Assembly: GCA_015956445.1 (NCBI GenBank)
Contig: WIUZ02000009.1
Location: 744,001 to 808,000, forward strand
Length of the DNA: 64,000 bases
Origin: Thelephora terrestris
Taxonomy: Eukaryota > Basidiomycota > Agaricomycetes > Thelephorales > Thelephoraceae
Direction of reading: 5' to 3'
Of the stretch, positions 1 to 10,693 are shown one piece after another (position 1 is the first letter of the stretch; each line of letters opens with the position of its first letter). The notes under the pieces were generated by a model that was not told the DNA's origin, made no database searches, and worked only from the letters and a program-made list of their open reading frames with translations. Both the position numbers and the translations under genes were made by a program.

Positions 1-528
1 TTGTTATTAAGTGTCACGACTTCGGCACTCCGGTAATAATTGAGCCGTTTACCCGGTCTCTCGCGTCTCCCTCCTTACCCCGTATTTTAATTTTCTCTTT
101 GGCTTTCCGGCGCGTAGCTCGCCTCTAAAACGTTCCCTTCTTTTTTTTTTTTTTTTTCACCCTTTTTCTTCCCCTTCGAATCTTTTTTAGTTCCCCGCGT
201 TCGCCGTTCCACGCCCTCCCCGTATTTTATTCTCTCCGGTCTCATTCTAATCTTTTTTCCGCCTACGTCATTTGATTTTTTTTTCCTTTCTTTCTCTCTC
301 CCGGTTTTCCAATCGGCTTTTCCCCTCTTTCCTTTTCTGTCTCCGTTTCTCACGACCGCTACCTCTTCGATCGTAGCTCAGTCTCCTTCGTTTTTTTCGG
401 CCCCTCTCGGTCCCGTTTTTCCCCTACTCTTCCTCCGCCTTCTGCCTCCTCTAGCTATATTTTTTCATTTTTCATTTTTCATTTTTCATTTTTTTTTTCT
501 TTCTCTCCCTCCCGCCCACCCCTTGCTT

Positions 529-560
<32 letters not shown>

Positions 561-621
561 CTTTCTGTTTGCTGTGGGTACCTGTAGGTACAGGTGAAAT
601 AAAAATCTTTATTTTCCCACC
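1..621. other. Pyrimidine-rich leader upstream of Gypsy pol
   Basis: No convincing gene. The plus strand is strongly C/T-rich with long T runs (about 138-157 and 533-560) and a short tandem of the word cattttt near 460-495. It ends just before the pol start codon in the context cccaccATG. Its composition is unlike the rest of the window. It is probably the internal leader or degraded 5' part of the Gypsy element whose 5' LTR and gag would lie left of the window. The short purine-rich ORFs on the opposite strand only reflect the skew. Confidence 0.5.
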
Positions 622-3600
622 ATGTCCCACAGACCCGTTAAAACGATGAATAGGGCTAGGAAAGTTTGGGTACGACCCATCTCTCCCTCTGTTCCCCCTC
701 ACTCCGTCACCTCCTGCAGGCCTCAATCGGACTCAGAATGGGATGTCCAATCTGAACAGAGCTGTTCTGACCAAGAATCTTGGAATGAACTACCCAGCTT
801 AATGCATAAGTACGATAGCTTGGATTCTGAGGAAGATTGTGATACGCCTGCAACCCCTCAAAACCCCCCTTATGCAGTATTCAAGTATAGGAAGGTTCAG
901 GACAGGGTAAAGCCTGTGGCAATGCCAATTCCTGAACATCAGAAGCCTCGACGTAGCTTCCCTCAAGACCCTCTCCTCAACCTCCCTAAGTTACCCTACC
1001 ACCCCCCTACCTTTTCCCCTACTACTAGGATTACATCTGAACGGATGAAAGAGCTTGATATTGATAACCATGAGGAGTTGTCAACTGAGGAACGTAAATT
1101 GTTGCAATATGTTTTGTGCCTCAATGAAAGGAGTATAGCCTTTGATGAGGACGAAAGAGGAACATTTCGTAATGATTACTTCTCTGATTACATCATTCCT
1201 ACTATTGAGCACGAACCATGGACTGAGAAGAACATACCCTTAGGTCTAAGTCACAAGGATGAAGTTCTACGTCTCCTTAAGGAAAAGATCAAGGCTGGAG
1301 TCTACGAGAGAGCCCAAACAGCTTATAGATCCAGATGGTTCTATGTTCTTAAGAAGGACGGTGGTTTAAGGTTAGTCCATGACCTTAGACGTCTTAATAG
1401 TGTAACAATCAGGGACTCAGCTGTTCCTCCCATCATTGAAGAATTTGTTGAAGCATATGCTGGACGTAGTGTTTATACTGTATTGGATATGTACTGGGGC
1501 TTCCATGCCAGAGTCCTAGATGTCCATAGTAGAGATCTTACTGCCTTCCAGACCCCTATAGGAGTTTTCCGACTTACGTCACTGCCAATGGGATACGTTA
1601 ATGCCCCAGCAGAATTCCAGGATACTATGATGTTCATCCTCCATGATGAAGTCCCAGACGTTGCAGGAGTCTTTATAGACGACATACCAATCAAGGGACC
1701 AGCTTCAAAGTACCTTGGACCAGATGGCAAGGAGGAAACCCTCAAAGAGAACCCAGGTATCAGAAGATACATATGGGAGCATATCAGCGACGTTCATAGA
1801 ATTCTTCATAGAATCGGAGAAGCAGGTGGTACAATATCGGCCAAGAAGATGCAGCTCTGCCGTGCAGAAGTAGAAATAGTAGGTCATAAGTGCAGTGCTA
1901 AAGGAAGAGAGCCAGTAGATTGTCGTGCTCAGAAGGTTGAAAATTGGCCAGTACCTCGTAACCTCAAAGAGCTCAGAGGATTCTTAGGCTTATGTGGAAC
2001 AGTCCGGATTTGGATTGAAGGTTTCAGCCTATTGGCTAAACCTTTGGTTGATCTAACCAGAAAAGACGTAGAATACTGTTGGAGCCCAGAACGCCAAGAA
2101 ACCTTTGAGAAGCTCAAGAAGCTAGTATCAAGTGCACCAGCACTACGGTCAATAGATTACACTAGTGACAGGCCAGTCTACTTCTCTGTAGACACAAGTG
2201 TGCATGGTATAGGCATGGTTTTGTCCCAAGAAGATGAAGAAGGCCACCGTACTCCAGCGAGATATGGATCCATCCCCTTCAGTGGGTATAGTGAACGCTA
2301 CGGACAATCTAAGCTGGAACTCTACGGTTTGTATCGAGCCTTACACAAGTTCAGAGCCTACCTATACGGTGTAAAGAACCTCATTGTTGAAGTGGATGCC
2401 TCAAGCATAGGAGGAATGTTGAAGAACCCAGATACGATTCCAGGAGCCCCTATGAATCGGTGGGTAAAAGCAATCCTACAGTTCACTTTCAAGTTAGTTC
2501 ACACCCCTGCGCATAAGCACAAGGCCCCTGATGCTCTATCAAGAAGAAGACAAGCTAGTGATGAAGAAGATCTATCCCAGGAATCTGACCCAGAGGAATG
2601 GATAGATAACATTGCTCTAGCTGTTCAGGTTCATGATGAGCCCTCCCCTCCTTTACCAGTCATCACCTCCCCAGTTCAGTCAGACCCTGAACCCCTTGCT
2701 TACCCCCATTTGGAAGATGCCACCTTTTTGGATGACAGCGTTAAAGCCTCTTACGCAGTAGCATCAGGCCATCAATATTCTGATGATGACCTCGTTGCCA
2801 TCCTACGGTTCCTGATTACCAAGAAAGTACCAGAATTCCGGTTTGCCAAGCACAGGAAGGCTTTCCTAAACAAAGCCAAACCATTCTATATGAAGGAAGC
2901 TCATATGTACAAGAAACGTTTAGGCTATCCTTCCCAAGTCGTGATTTTCCCTAAAGAACGAAGAAAGGAAATACTATGGGAAGCCCATGAGAACATAGGT
3001 CACCATGGAGTTTGGGCCGTAGAACAACTTCTAACCCTCCGGTACTTTTGGCCAGGAATGAGGAACCAGATCAAGGAACACGTACAGAGCTGTCATACTT
3101 GTCAACTCAGAAGTACCAAGAAGATGCATATTCCTGTCACAATTTCCCACCCGCCAAGTCTGTTCAGTAAGGTATACGTGGATGTAATGAGCATGCCCTT
3201 AGCCAGAGGCAAGCGTTGGTTGATTAATTGTAGAGATGACCTGTCTGGTGTAACGGAATGCAAAGCAATAGCAAGAGACAAAGCCAAAGTCATGGCTAGG
3301 TTTTTCCTTAAGAAGATCATCCTACGTTATGGGATAGTCCAGGAAGTGGTCACAGATAACGGACCTTCTTTTGGAAAGGAATTCTCTGAGCTACTGACCA
3401 AATATGGAATATGTCACATCAAGATCTCTCCCTACAATTCTCAAGCCAATGGACCAGTCGAACGTGGACACTACAACATCCGAGAAGCCTTAGTAAAGTT
3501 GTGCAAAGGAGACTTGTCCAAATGGCCTCTGTATGTTTCAGCTGCTAATTACGCTGACAGGATCACAGTACGCAAATCCACAGGATACAGCCCTTATTAC

Positions 3601-4167
3601 CTCCTACACGGTGTACATCCCTTGCTGCCAGGAGATCTCGCTGATGCAACATTTTTAGTTAACGACTTCAGACCAGGCATGACCAGAGACGAACTAGTGC
3701 AAACTAGGGCACGTCAACTCCTTAGGCTTCCAGAAGACATAGCCAAAGCAAAGAAAATTCTCCAGAAATCAAGGTTCAGATCCAAGCAAGCCTACGAAAA
3801 GAAGTTTGCTAGACGACTCAAAATAGGAGCTTATCAGTCAGGTGACTTAGTCTTAGTACGAAACAACCGGATTGAGAACAGTGTATCTATCGAAAGGAAG
3901 ACTGCAGATAGATACATGGGCCCTTATCGTGTCATCAGAAGGACTCAAGGAGGATCATATGTCCTGGAAGAAATGGATAGCAGTGAACTAACGGAGCATG
4001 TGGCCGCCTATAGGCTAATCCCTTACGTTAAAAGACAGGATCTAGACCATTGGGCCACACTAGTTGGCACTGATAACGAAGTTGAACACGAGATCTCTCA
4101 GGAACAATCAGACGAAGGTACGCAAGATTCTCAGTCAGGAAACGACTCAGAATCGTCCTCTCCCTAA
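622..4167 (+). CDS. Ty3/Gypsy-type Pol polyprotein (RT-RNase H-integrase)
   Basis: An open frame of 1,181 codons with no internal stop. The first ~200 residues are acidic, low complexity and not recognised. Reverse transcriptase follows (SRWFYVLKKDGG about residue 238, TSLPMGYVNAP about 318), with the catalytic motif FIDD at 351-354 instead of YxDD, a variant usual in basidiomycete Gypsy elements. RNase H starts near 520 (Asp 524). The integrase has an HHCC zinc finger from about residue 790 (HENIGHHG...CHTC) and catalytic residues at about Asp854, Asp912 and Glu947 (34 residues between the last two). A GPY/F-like motif (MGPYRVIRR) lies near the C-terminus and no chromodomain is visible. Gag and protease are absent, so they are either upstream of the window or supplied in trans. 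The intact frame suggests a recent copy. The ATG has a good Kozak-like context. Family assignment is firm; function is inferred. Confidence 0.93.
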   Translation: MSHRPVKTMNRARKVWVRPISPSVPPHSVTSCRPQSDSEWDVQSEQSCSDQESWNELPSLMHKYDSLDSEEDCDTPATPQNPPYAVFKYRKVQDRVKPVAMPIPEHQKPRRSFPQDPLLNLPKLPYHPPTFSPTTRITSERMKELDIDNHEELSTEERKLLQYVLCLNERSIAFDEDERGTFRNDYFSDYIIPTIEHEPWTEKNIPLGLSHKDEVLRLLKEKIKAGVYERAQTAYRSRWFYVLKKDGGLRLVHDLRRLNSVTIRDSAVPPIIEEFVEAYAGRSVYTVLDMYWGFHARVLDVHSRDLTAFQTPIGVFRLTSLPMGYVNAPAEFQDTMMFILHDEVPDVAGVFIDDIPIKGPASKYLGPDGKEETLKENPGIRRYIWEHISDVHRILHRIGEAGGTISAKKMQLCRAEVEIVGHKCSAKGREPVDCRAQKVENWPVPRNLKELRGFLGLCGTVRIWIEGFSLLAKPLVDLTRKDVEYCWSPERQETFEKLKKLVSSAPALRSIDYTSDRPVYFSVDTSVHGIGMVLSQEDEEGHRTPARYGSIPFSGYSERYGQSKLELYGLYRALHKFRAYLYGVKNLIVEVDASSIGGMLKNPDTIPGAPMNRWVKAILQFTFKLVHTPAHKHKAPDALSRRRQASDEEDLSQESDPEEWIDNIALAVQVHDEPSPPLPVITSPVQSDPEPLAYPHLEDATFLDDSVKASYAVASGHQYSDDDLVAILRFLITKKVPEFRFAKHRKAFLNKAKPFYMKEAHMYKKRLGYPSQVVIFPKERRKEILWEAHENIGHHGVWAVEQLLTLRYFWPGMRNQIKEHVQSCHTCQLRSTKKMHIPVTISHPPSLFSKVYVDVMSMPLARGKRWLINCRDDLSGVTECKAIARDKAKVMARFFLKKIILRYGIVQEVVTDNGPSFGKEFSELLTKYGICHIKISPYNSQANGPVERGHYNIREALVKLCKGDLSKWPLYVSAANYADRITVRKSTGYSPYYLLHGVHPLLPGDLADATFLVNDFRPGMTRDELVQTRARQLLRLPEDIAKAKKILQKSRFRSKQAYEKKFARRLKIGAYQSGDLVLVRNNRIENSVSIERKTADRYMGPYRVIRRTQGGSYVLEEMDSSELTEHVAAYRLIPYVKRQDLDHWATLVGTDNEVEHEISQEQSDEGTQDSQSGNDSESSSP

Positions 4168-4632
4168 AAAACCCATTCCCCACAGTCATTATCCTATCCC
4201 ATTCGCCCCAATTGCCCCCCTCTCCCCATCGACTGAAAAGGAAAGCACGGTCGGGCAGGAAGAAGAATGCCATAGAAACGTAGGGAACCATCAATGATTA
4301 TGTTAGCAACGCCAGTCGCGCTAACTTAGTTATGGAAGGATTACCCGATCACGAAACCTTATTCAAGAACGGAGCGCCCACAAGAACAAAAATACTCTCA
4401 CGGAGCAGCGAACTGGGCCCCACTATTCCTCTTTCTCTCCCCACTTCCACCCAACATACTTAACTGTCTGAAGGGTAGAAACACGTTCGTTAGCCCTCCT
4501 ACATCCCTGAATTTGGTCCTAAGGTGCGACCTCCTATCTGTTTCAGTATCTACGACTCTTATCCCACGCTTACCCCTGTTCAGTCAACCCAGCATTTTAA
4601 CACCACCCCCTCCCCTTCCTTCGCTCTCAACA

Positions 4633-4962
4633 ATGGACTTCAGCTTCACAGAAGGAAACTGCGTCTGGATCGTCCTCTCCCCTGAGACCCACCTCAAAAC
4701 ACCGCCCCTCCTACTCAAATTCCTCCGCGACAACAAGGACGTTCGTGAGAAAATTCGCCAGGCAGCAACAGAACACCGTTTTAGCACCTGGGAAGCAGTG
4801 TGGGTAGATCACAAATTTTTCCAGTACCCCTTCCTCCTCGAAAAGAACACGCCCGACGATGTGTTCGTTGAAGACATAAACAACCAATTCCGTGCCAGCA
4901 GCCCCTTGGACGAAGACGAAGTTATTTTGCATTCAGACGAATATATTAACCTCGGCTTCTAA
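4633..4962 (+). CDS. Small orphan ORF downstream of Gypsy pol (109 aa)
   Basis: It starts at an ATG in the context caacaATGGAC and encodes an acidic 109-residue protein beginning MDFSFTEGNCVWIVLSPE. I do not recognise it. It has no signal peptide, membrane segment or zinc motif. It lies 466 bp after pol, in a stretch of about 2.4 kb that holds three further short ORFs on the same strand before LTR C begins. If 4301 (TGTTAGC) is the 5' end of this element's 3' LTR, this gene would lie inside the LTR, as in families A and B further right. It could also be a chance ORF: there is no second copy in the window to test conservation. Confidence 0.35.
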   Translation: MDFSFTEGNCVWIVLSPETHLKTPPLLLKFLRDNKDVREKIRQAATEHRFSTWEAVWVDHKFFQYPFLLEKNTPDDVFVEDINNQFRASSPLDEDEVILHSDEYINLGF

Positions 4963-5131
4963 CTTGTCAAGTCGTTAGGAAGACATTCCTACATCTTATC
5001 TTTTCTCCATCGTTTTTAATTTACTATTGTATCATTAAAAAGATAAGAAGTATTTTGACTCGTTGCCTCCGACAGATAAGGACAGAATTCGGAAAGCTGA
5101 GCCCATCGAGAAGACGCCACGTCACGATTTA

Positions 5132-5380
5132 ATGAATTTACGATTTACAACTCATTTACGAATCACGACTCTTACGACCTCTCCCTCACCAACACCCCCT
5201 ATCCCTACCAACATCTCTATTGCCATGCAGATTTCCCGACGCTACCGAAAGCAGAAGGATATGACGCTCTACATGAGACGGTACGTTCAACAGCGCCAAA
5301 GCCGGATGAACACTGAACTTTTGGCTAAGGCACTACAACCTAAGAACTGTCCCTTTAACCCCCATATCCGAGCGTATTGA
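5132..5380 (+). CDS. Small orphan ORF (82 aa), doubtful
   Basis: First ATG in its frame at 5132; the frame is open further upstream without an ATG. The product is basic, with a proline/threonine-rich N-terminus and an RRYRKQKDMTLYMRRYVQQR segment. No family is recognised. It is followed 25 bp later by another ORF in a different frame (5406-5648). The two could be exons of one gene, but no clear donor/acceptor pair was found. Low confidence. Confidence 0.22.
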   Translation: MNLRFTTHLRITTLTTSPSPTPPIPTNISIAMQISRRYRKQKDMTLYMRRYVQQRQSRMNTELLAKALQPKNCPFNPHIRAY

Positions 5381-5405
5381 AGACCACATCATAATCAAGA
5401 ACTAC

Positions 5406-5648
5406 ATGGGGGAATTGTGGAGTTCTGCGTACAACGTACTAAGTTATCTACTCAAGAACAAAGGTCTGCGTCACTATCTACGAATGAAAGCTCAGAGGAA
5501 GAAAGTATTTTCGGGTTGCCCCGGATGGCTGACTCACCCCCTCCTCTATTCTTACATTAGTCTAAAGTTCGTAGAAAGCGATAGGGACTTCGTCAAGGTA
5601 ATCAAGAAGCACCTTCACGATAAGCCCCGTTCAGTCCTTAAACTCTAA
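5406..5648 (+). CDS. Small orphan ORF (80 aa), doubtful
   Basis: Begins MGELWSSAYNVLSYLLKNKG and is basic overall, with no recognised domain. Same strand as pol, and part of the run of short ORFs between pol and LTR C. It could be a separate gene, an exon joined to 5132-5380, or chance. Confidence 0.22.
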   Translation: MGELWSSAYNVLSYLLKNKGLRHYLRMKAQRKKVFSGCPGWLTHPLLYSYISLKFVESDRDFVKVIKKHLHDKPRSVLKL

Positions 5649-6288
5649 AGCTAGATACCGCTCTCGTAGTTCGCAAATTCTGCCTCTTCGTAGCACGTAT
5701 CCCCTCGCTCCCCCCATATAACAACTTCCTTGCTGTTTCCTCCTGCACGACCACACCTCCGGCTCGTTTTCGCCGGCAGGCGTCGTACTCTTCACACATT
5801 TCACCTATTTATCATTTCACCTTCCCACAGAGCCACCTCCCCTTATTAATTTGTATGTAATCTTCTCCGATCGACACCTTTGATGGCGCTCGATCGAATC
5901 GAATGAGTATTTGACATCTGCCTAGACCTTACCTAACGGCCTTTTCCTCATTCGGTTAATTCTATTGTTATTTGTATTCAAGTTCCCTTCCTTCCCCGAC
6001 ATCACAGACACTAACCATATTAGGCCATGACACTCCAACCCTTAGCCTTCCGCCCGTTTACGTTCCGCCCTTTTACGTTTCATTCAGTCTAAGATGTTCC
6101 GCCCCTCCGACGCCCGGCTGTCAAAAATCTATATTAAGTCTAGAACCCATCACGTGTTTGTCGCCTTGTTACCTCCCTCCTTACATGAGGTGAGCATGAA
6201 TAAAAAGAATTAAGGCGTGGTCACGAATGGAACTGCCAGCTCATCGCTTCCCACGGCAAACCCCTATCACCACCACATCCCCTTCCCA

Positions 6289-6576
6289 ATGAGAATCATC
6301 TACTACTCCCCAGATCCAAAAGGGATAGACATGTATTGGACGACCCCTCTTGAACTTTACTGCTATCTCTACTTCACCCCTTGGGAACAGGCCCGCATAC
6401 AAGCGTTCGTCAACCAGAAGGGAAGCTTTGACGGCGAATACTTCCACATTTATCACCAATGTGATCGGTATCATCTCCGTATCAGGAAGGGACAAACCGA
6501 CGACAAATTCCAGCGTCACCTTGCCTGTCTCTTCTATTTGATTGGAGTCGAAATGATCGTAGATCATCTCGTTTAA
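6289..6576 (+). CDS. Small orphan ORF (95 aa) ahead of LTR C copy 1
   Basis: The ATG at 6289 gives 95 residues starting MRIIYYSPDPKGIDMYW; the same frame is open upstream to about 6217. It is rich in aromatic residues. The layout (a hydrophobic strand with tryptophan, then a helical stretch ending in FVNQ) loosely recalls the 207-aa family A protein (ILWWDIPTELPY...FVQQLNQF), but the similarity is too weak to claim homology. Stop codon 109 bp before LTR C. Function unknown. Confidence 0.35.
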   Translation: MRIIYYSPDPKGIDMYWTTPLELYCYLYFTPWEQARIQAFVNQKGSFDGEYFHIYHQCDRYHLRIRKGQTDDKFQRHLACLFYLIGVEMIVDHLV

Positions 6577-6685
6577 TGTACGTCCACCTTTCTATTGTGC
6601 TTCCAATCAGCAAATAATAAACTGATAATCCTAGACTAGTTGGGATAGTTGCGATCAGGGACGATCGTTTAAAGTTCCCCGCGGA

Positions 6686-8052
6686 TGTCGGACCCCTGGA
6701 TTAATCATGATTTATTTACTATTTTTCGCACAATTAATAGTGTACTTACAGCCCAAGCAGGAATATTTTATGGATAATTGTTTATTCATTTGATAAGATA
6801 AGGACAATAGATAAGATAAGAGATAAGATAAGCCTGGAAAAATCATGGAAAATCATGGAATTCCTTGGAGCCTACTGGAGAACACCGGAACGTATTAGAA
6901 GGTAATGGAACATTCTAGAAGGTGACGGAATGTCACAGATGTGACCACTGGTCACCCAAAGGAACAAGACAGAATGCCATGGAACATGATGGAATGTTAT
7001 GGAATAATGTGGAGTGCGTTGGAATGTTCTGGGACATTCTCCTGTAAATTAGTATATATAGACCTCAACCACACTTCTAAGGGACAATCAGTTCACCCCA
7101 CAAGGACAGCAGCTCACCCACTACTCAGGGAGAATCACCAACAGCTCAGTCTTCACCTAGACTGAGGCTCTCTTTGCTAGTTTTCCCCCACAACTTTTCA
7201 TCTACCCCCTACCCCTTAGGACTGATTGGTTGAGTGATTTTGAGTAATCACATACCACTTCCAGCCTCATCCTCTGTGTGAAGAAGCACTAAGTCAGAAG
7301 TACTGATCAAGCCTAGCACACTTGTGACGTTGGAGTTTTTGGTGTCTGTATTGCTGAAGTCTGATACTTTAGGCAGATAGCCCTCCACTTCAGAAGAGTG
7401 TTTGTCTAGGTAACAGCCAGATTTAGCAGGTACCACAAAGGTCTCCGACATATTCTACGACATATCATTTTATCCCAAGTTTATTTGAAGTTATATTTGT
7501 TTGACGCACTAGACGTCATCTGTAGCAAGTTTAAGGTATCTGACATACCTCTATAAGCTCTACGACATATCTTGTCACTTTTACGACATATCAAGCACAG
7601 CCTCAGGTGTAAGCGTACACCTTCCTTATTTGGTTTAGCTTCACGACACAGCCTCGACACAGCTTTAGGTACAGCCTAAGGACAGGACTATTACACAGCA
7701 TCAAGCACAGCCTCAAGGCCCATCCTTGAGTCAGGAACCCCATTCCTATCAGAACATAGATTCCCACGGTGAAGTTAGGTGTCTAATCAGAGTGTACAGA
7801 GCCCCTGAGTGATAACATTACTGATTCCCTAGAATAATTACTGAGGGACACACTACTAGTAGATCCCCAGCGAACTCATCAGGACCAAGAGCCGGAAAGA
7901 GGAACCCCGCTCTACCCTGTGGAGTTGTTAGTCGAGTTCATTGACTAATCAACCAGCCTGCTTGGTTTCTATACTCTAGTCTCTAAGCAAACCAAAGGGT
8001 GTTAGTTATCTTCTGTATAGGAAATAACACTACACTCCCCACGAACCCGACA
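6686..8052 (+). repeat. LTR family C, copy 1 (1,367 bp)
   Basis: Begins TGTCGGACCCC and ends CGAACCCGACA, so the termini are a 6-bp inverted repeat TGTCGG/CCGACA. The sum of the two parts of copy 2 is exactly the same length and nearly the same sequence. It has a TATA box at about 7053-7060 (TATATATA) followed by a probable transcription start region, AT-rich GATAAGATAA repeats near 6795-6835, and repeated words TACGACATAT and CACAGCCT in the 3' half. Unlike copies 2 and 3 it has no target duplication (CGGA before, CCGT after). It therefore is either one LTR of a larger element or a recombinant. Confidence 0.85.
7053..7060 (+). promoter_or_regulatory. TATA box of LTR family C copy 1
   Basis: TATATATA followed by GACCTCAACC; conserved at the same place in copies 2 and 3 (near 46510 and 57350). 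Position and orientation fit an LTR U3 promoter. Confidence 0.55.
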
Positions 8053-8931
8053 CCGTGCGAAAAGACCGGAACCTGAAGGTTGATTCCTACGTGTTGAACC
8101 GATTGGACCTGGGCATTGTTGGTGGTGATCGAGAACGTGAGGCGAACGGGGAACTGGCGACGCTTCATTTGGAAGGAAAAGTTGGCTTCGTCTTCTGTTG
8201 GCGTGAGCGTTATTCAAGGGATGAATTCGGTCCTGCCGCAACAACAGCTGGGAGGTGTGAACGGTGAACGACATACCTCGGGTGTCTCTTCTTTGCTGCG
8301 ACATGGTGCCGGGGGCCTGAGCCTGGATCCAGACTGGCCATCCTCGTCATGAAGCTGGGGTGGAGGTCAGACTTTGTTGACCCCGCTGCTAATGAGAGGC
8401 GTGAACGACACTTACCGCCGCTCGGCGCCACCGAGGAACGTTGACGCTCTTGGGCTCATCTCCGAGGCGGGAGCGTCATCAATGTTAGCCGTGAGATTCA
8501 GCTCGAGGCATGAGAGGGAGGTTAGAAACTACATGTATTACTGGTTCACATCTCCTTGTGCCCGATGGTACTGCGCTGGGTCACCCTGCCCCGCTGGGTG
8601 TACAGGGGTTCAGGGGACCCCCTTCATCTCTGTTTAGAGGGAGTCCTTCTGGGCGCAAGCCCGGGCCTGACGGCTTGAGAGCCAGGCCAGCTCATGCCTG
8701 TGACTCTCAAATAGGCCTCTCCTCACCCAGGTTCGCGGGGGACACGTCGTGGACGACGACCGAGCGGTGGTCAAAGTCGTGACGTCAACCGTTGAGTCGC
8801 ACGCAACGCGTGTCTATCGTTGGCCCCACCCGCTTTGCCGTTTTCGGCTTTCCCGGAGCTCTGAGCCAATGGGCGACCGACTTAAGCGGGCCAATCATCG
8901 GTTAGATTCGTAGTCATCCGTCATTTGTATA
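8053..8931. other. No recognised gene
   Basis: GC-rich sequence after LTR C. Overlapping open frames exist on both strands but none shows a known domain or a convincing splice structure. It may be the internal part of a degraded element belonging to LTR C copy 1, or diverged intergenic DNA. No primer-binding site that I recognise follows the LTR. Confidence 0.4.
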
Positions 8932-10693
8932 TTATGATTCCATATATTCCATATACTCGTCCTCGTGGAAATCCACTGCACCAACCCACCGCCTCAGCTC
9001 TTCTTCTATCTCTCCAGGAATCCACTCCATGTGGACCGTCACACGTTCAAAGGGTATTGCCAACGCATGCTGTGACTTCGCAAGTTTCAAGATGGCACTC
9101 GCGCATTCCATCTCGTCAACTTCCATCGACAAGTGCAAGATTGTGAGCTCCTTGGTCCGTAGGAACACAATAGGTTTCTCCAATTCGTCAGGCCATGAAG
9201 AGTCGAGGAAGTGGGGAAGGAAAACCCGCAGATCACAGCCACGGATGGTCAACTCGTCCAAGGGCCCTAAGGATTCAAACAACTCCCGAATTCCATGCGC
9301 CACGTCTGTCAGGTAGGCATTCGGCACTGCAGCTTTATACTTGATGTGGAGCCGTTTGACATTGGAAAGTAGGGGATGATCCCGGATGGTTATGAGGGCT
9401 TGAGAGAAAATCTTCCAGCCCATTTCAACAAGGCTCATGTCTAACTCGTCCTCGTCTACATCTGTTCTGTCAACGTTGAAGCCCAATCTGAAGATAGTCG
9501 CATCGGAGGACTGGAAGGTAAGGAGACTCTCGATTTCTTCCTCCTCGAGGCCTTTTATCTCGAGGGTGACTTCCTCGATCGGGCTTGCCATATACCGGTG
9601 AATGATCGTGTCCCACAAAATAGGGGCGGGGAATACACCCAGGCTGTCAGCCACGTTGCCGTCATCCATGTTGTGCATGAGCGACGTGTCCCTGGAGAAG
9701 GGACAAGATATGTGGGCTGCGATATTGTAAACCTCTGACGTGGGGTCTTCAGCTAGGTGCAGAGAGAAGGTTTCGACGTTGGGAAGGAGGACGACCATTT
9801 CCTGTGGGACGCCCCTCAGCACGACCGCTGCGGAGATTTTCAATTTGACGGTGTTCAACAGGGGTGAAGCTTTCAGGAACTCGAGTAGGTGCAGAGCATT
9901 GCACTCGCTATCCGGGGTTGAACATAGTTCGAACGTGGTGAGCTTTGGAAAGACCAAATGGCCCAACAAGGACAACGTCCCAGAAGTGAAGACAAATTCT
10001 TCCAGGTTGGCGAAACCCCTGAAGGAGGTAGGCGAGGGAGGGGTTACAACGGTGGGACTGTACCAATCGAAGGTTCTAAGACAATTGATTTTGAGGGTGC
10101 GGAGTAACGGAAGTTGCCCAGAGTTGAATTCAGAAACCGCTATAATGTCCAGCCAGTTTCTGTTTCTGAATTCGAGGCTCCTTATTTGCTGAGCACGAGG
10201 GGAAATCAGTGCAATGGTGCCGATGGGGTCGTGTCGATGAACAATGATATCCAGCGGGGACCCTTTCGCACGTTCGAGGAGGATTGACACGCACTCCTCG
10301 CCCATTCGAAGGAATATCTGCGACCATAGCGCGCCGTGCATGAGGAAGACTCCACGCCAATGGCGGCACACCGAGGCAACGCGGAAACGGTCCCTCTGAG
10401 AGATGAAGTGGGCAGGGATGAGGGTAAGGACATCCATCGGGATGCGGTTGACGCAGGCGAAGGAGTTTCTCCACTCGCGAATTGTTGCCAACGCGAGCGA
10501 AGCATCCCGGTTGAGTTGAGAGACTGCCTCCAAAGTGAAGCTGCAGGGGTAATCAGCATATCATTCCTCCATGTTTGAAATGTCCCTTTGCGACGTACGG
10601 TGGTGAATAAGCCACACGCTTCAACTCTTCGTTAAGAGCAAAGATGAGCTGGGAAACCGATAGGCCCCTTCCGGGGTATGTGTGTGAGTCCAT
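8932..10693 (-). CDS. F-box protein, cluster member 1 (567 aa)
   Basis: Two exons: 10693-10599 (31 codons plus 2 bases) and 10540-8932. The 58-bp intron (10598-10541) begins GTACGT, has a TGCTGATTAC branch site and ends CTGCAG. Exon 1 encodes the family's conserved leader, MDSHTYPGRGLSVSQL followed by IFALNEELKRVAYSPP. An F-box follows at about residues 57-105 (NRIPMDVLTLIPAHF...VCRHWRGVF), then a ~450-residue leucine-rich region that probably forms LRR-like substrate-binding repeats. F-box proteins act as substrate adaptors of SCF ubiquitin ligases; the target is unknown. It is a close inverted duplicate of the gene at 16449-18206, including about 450 bp upstream of the start. The frame is intact. 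The splice model rests on the same intron in every family member. Confidence 0.85.

Larger units (their letters stand above)
4301..6685 (+). other. Region after pol; possible gene-bearing 3' LTR, unproven
   Basis: About 130 bp after the pol stop the sequence reads TGTTAGC...GCTAAC, a TG start with a short inverted repeat, preceded by a purine-rich stretch (ggcaggaagaag near 4255-4266) that could be a polypurine tract. By analogy with families A and B, which start with TGTCA and carry genes, this may be the start of a long 3' LTR that holds the four small ORFs. Its partner LTR is outside the window, so this cannot be confirmed here. Confidence 0.25.

Noticed and set aside
533-560. Poly-T run as the reversed poly-A tail of a LINE or SINE insertion
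   Set aside because: No target duplication or element body was found beside it, and the whole 600-bp region is pyrimidine-rich.
6941-7165. 74-aa ORF in LTR C with homologues in copies 2 and 3
   Set aside because: It spans the TATA box and the probable transcription start and ends at different places in the copies; best explained as a non-coding LTR repeat.
9740-10192. Long ORF on the strand opposite F-box gene 1 (similar ones opposite genes 2-5)
   Set aside because: The same antisense frame appears opposite every family member because of shared codon bias; no domain and no splice signals.
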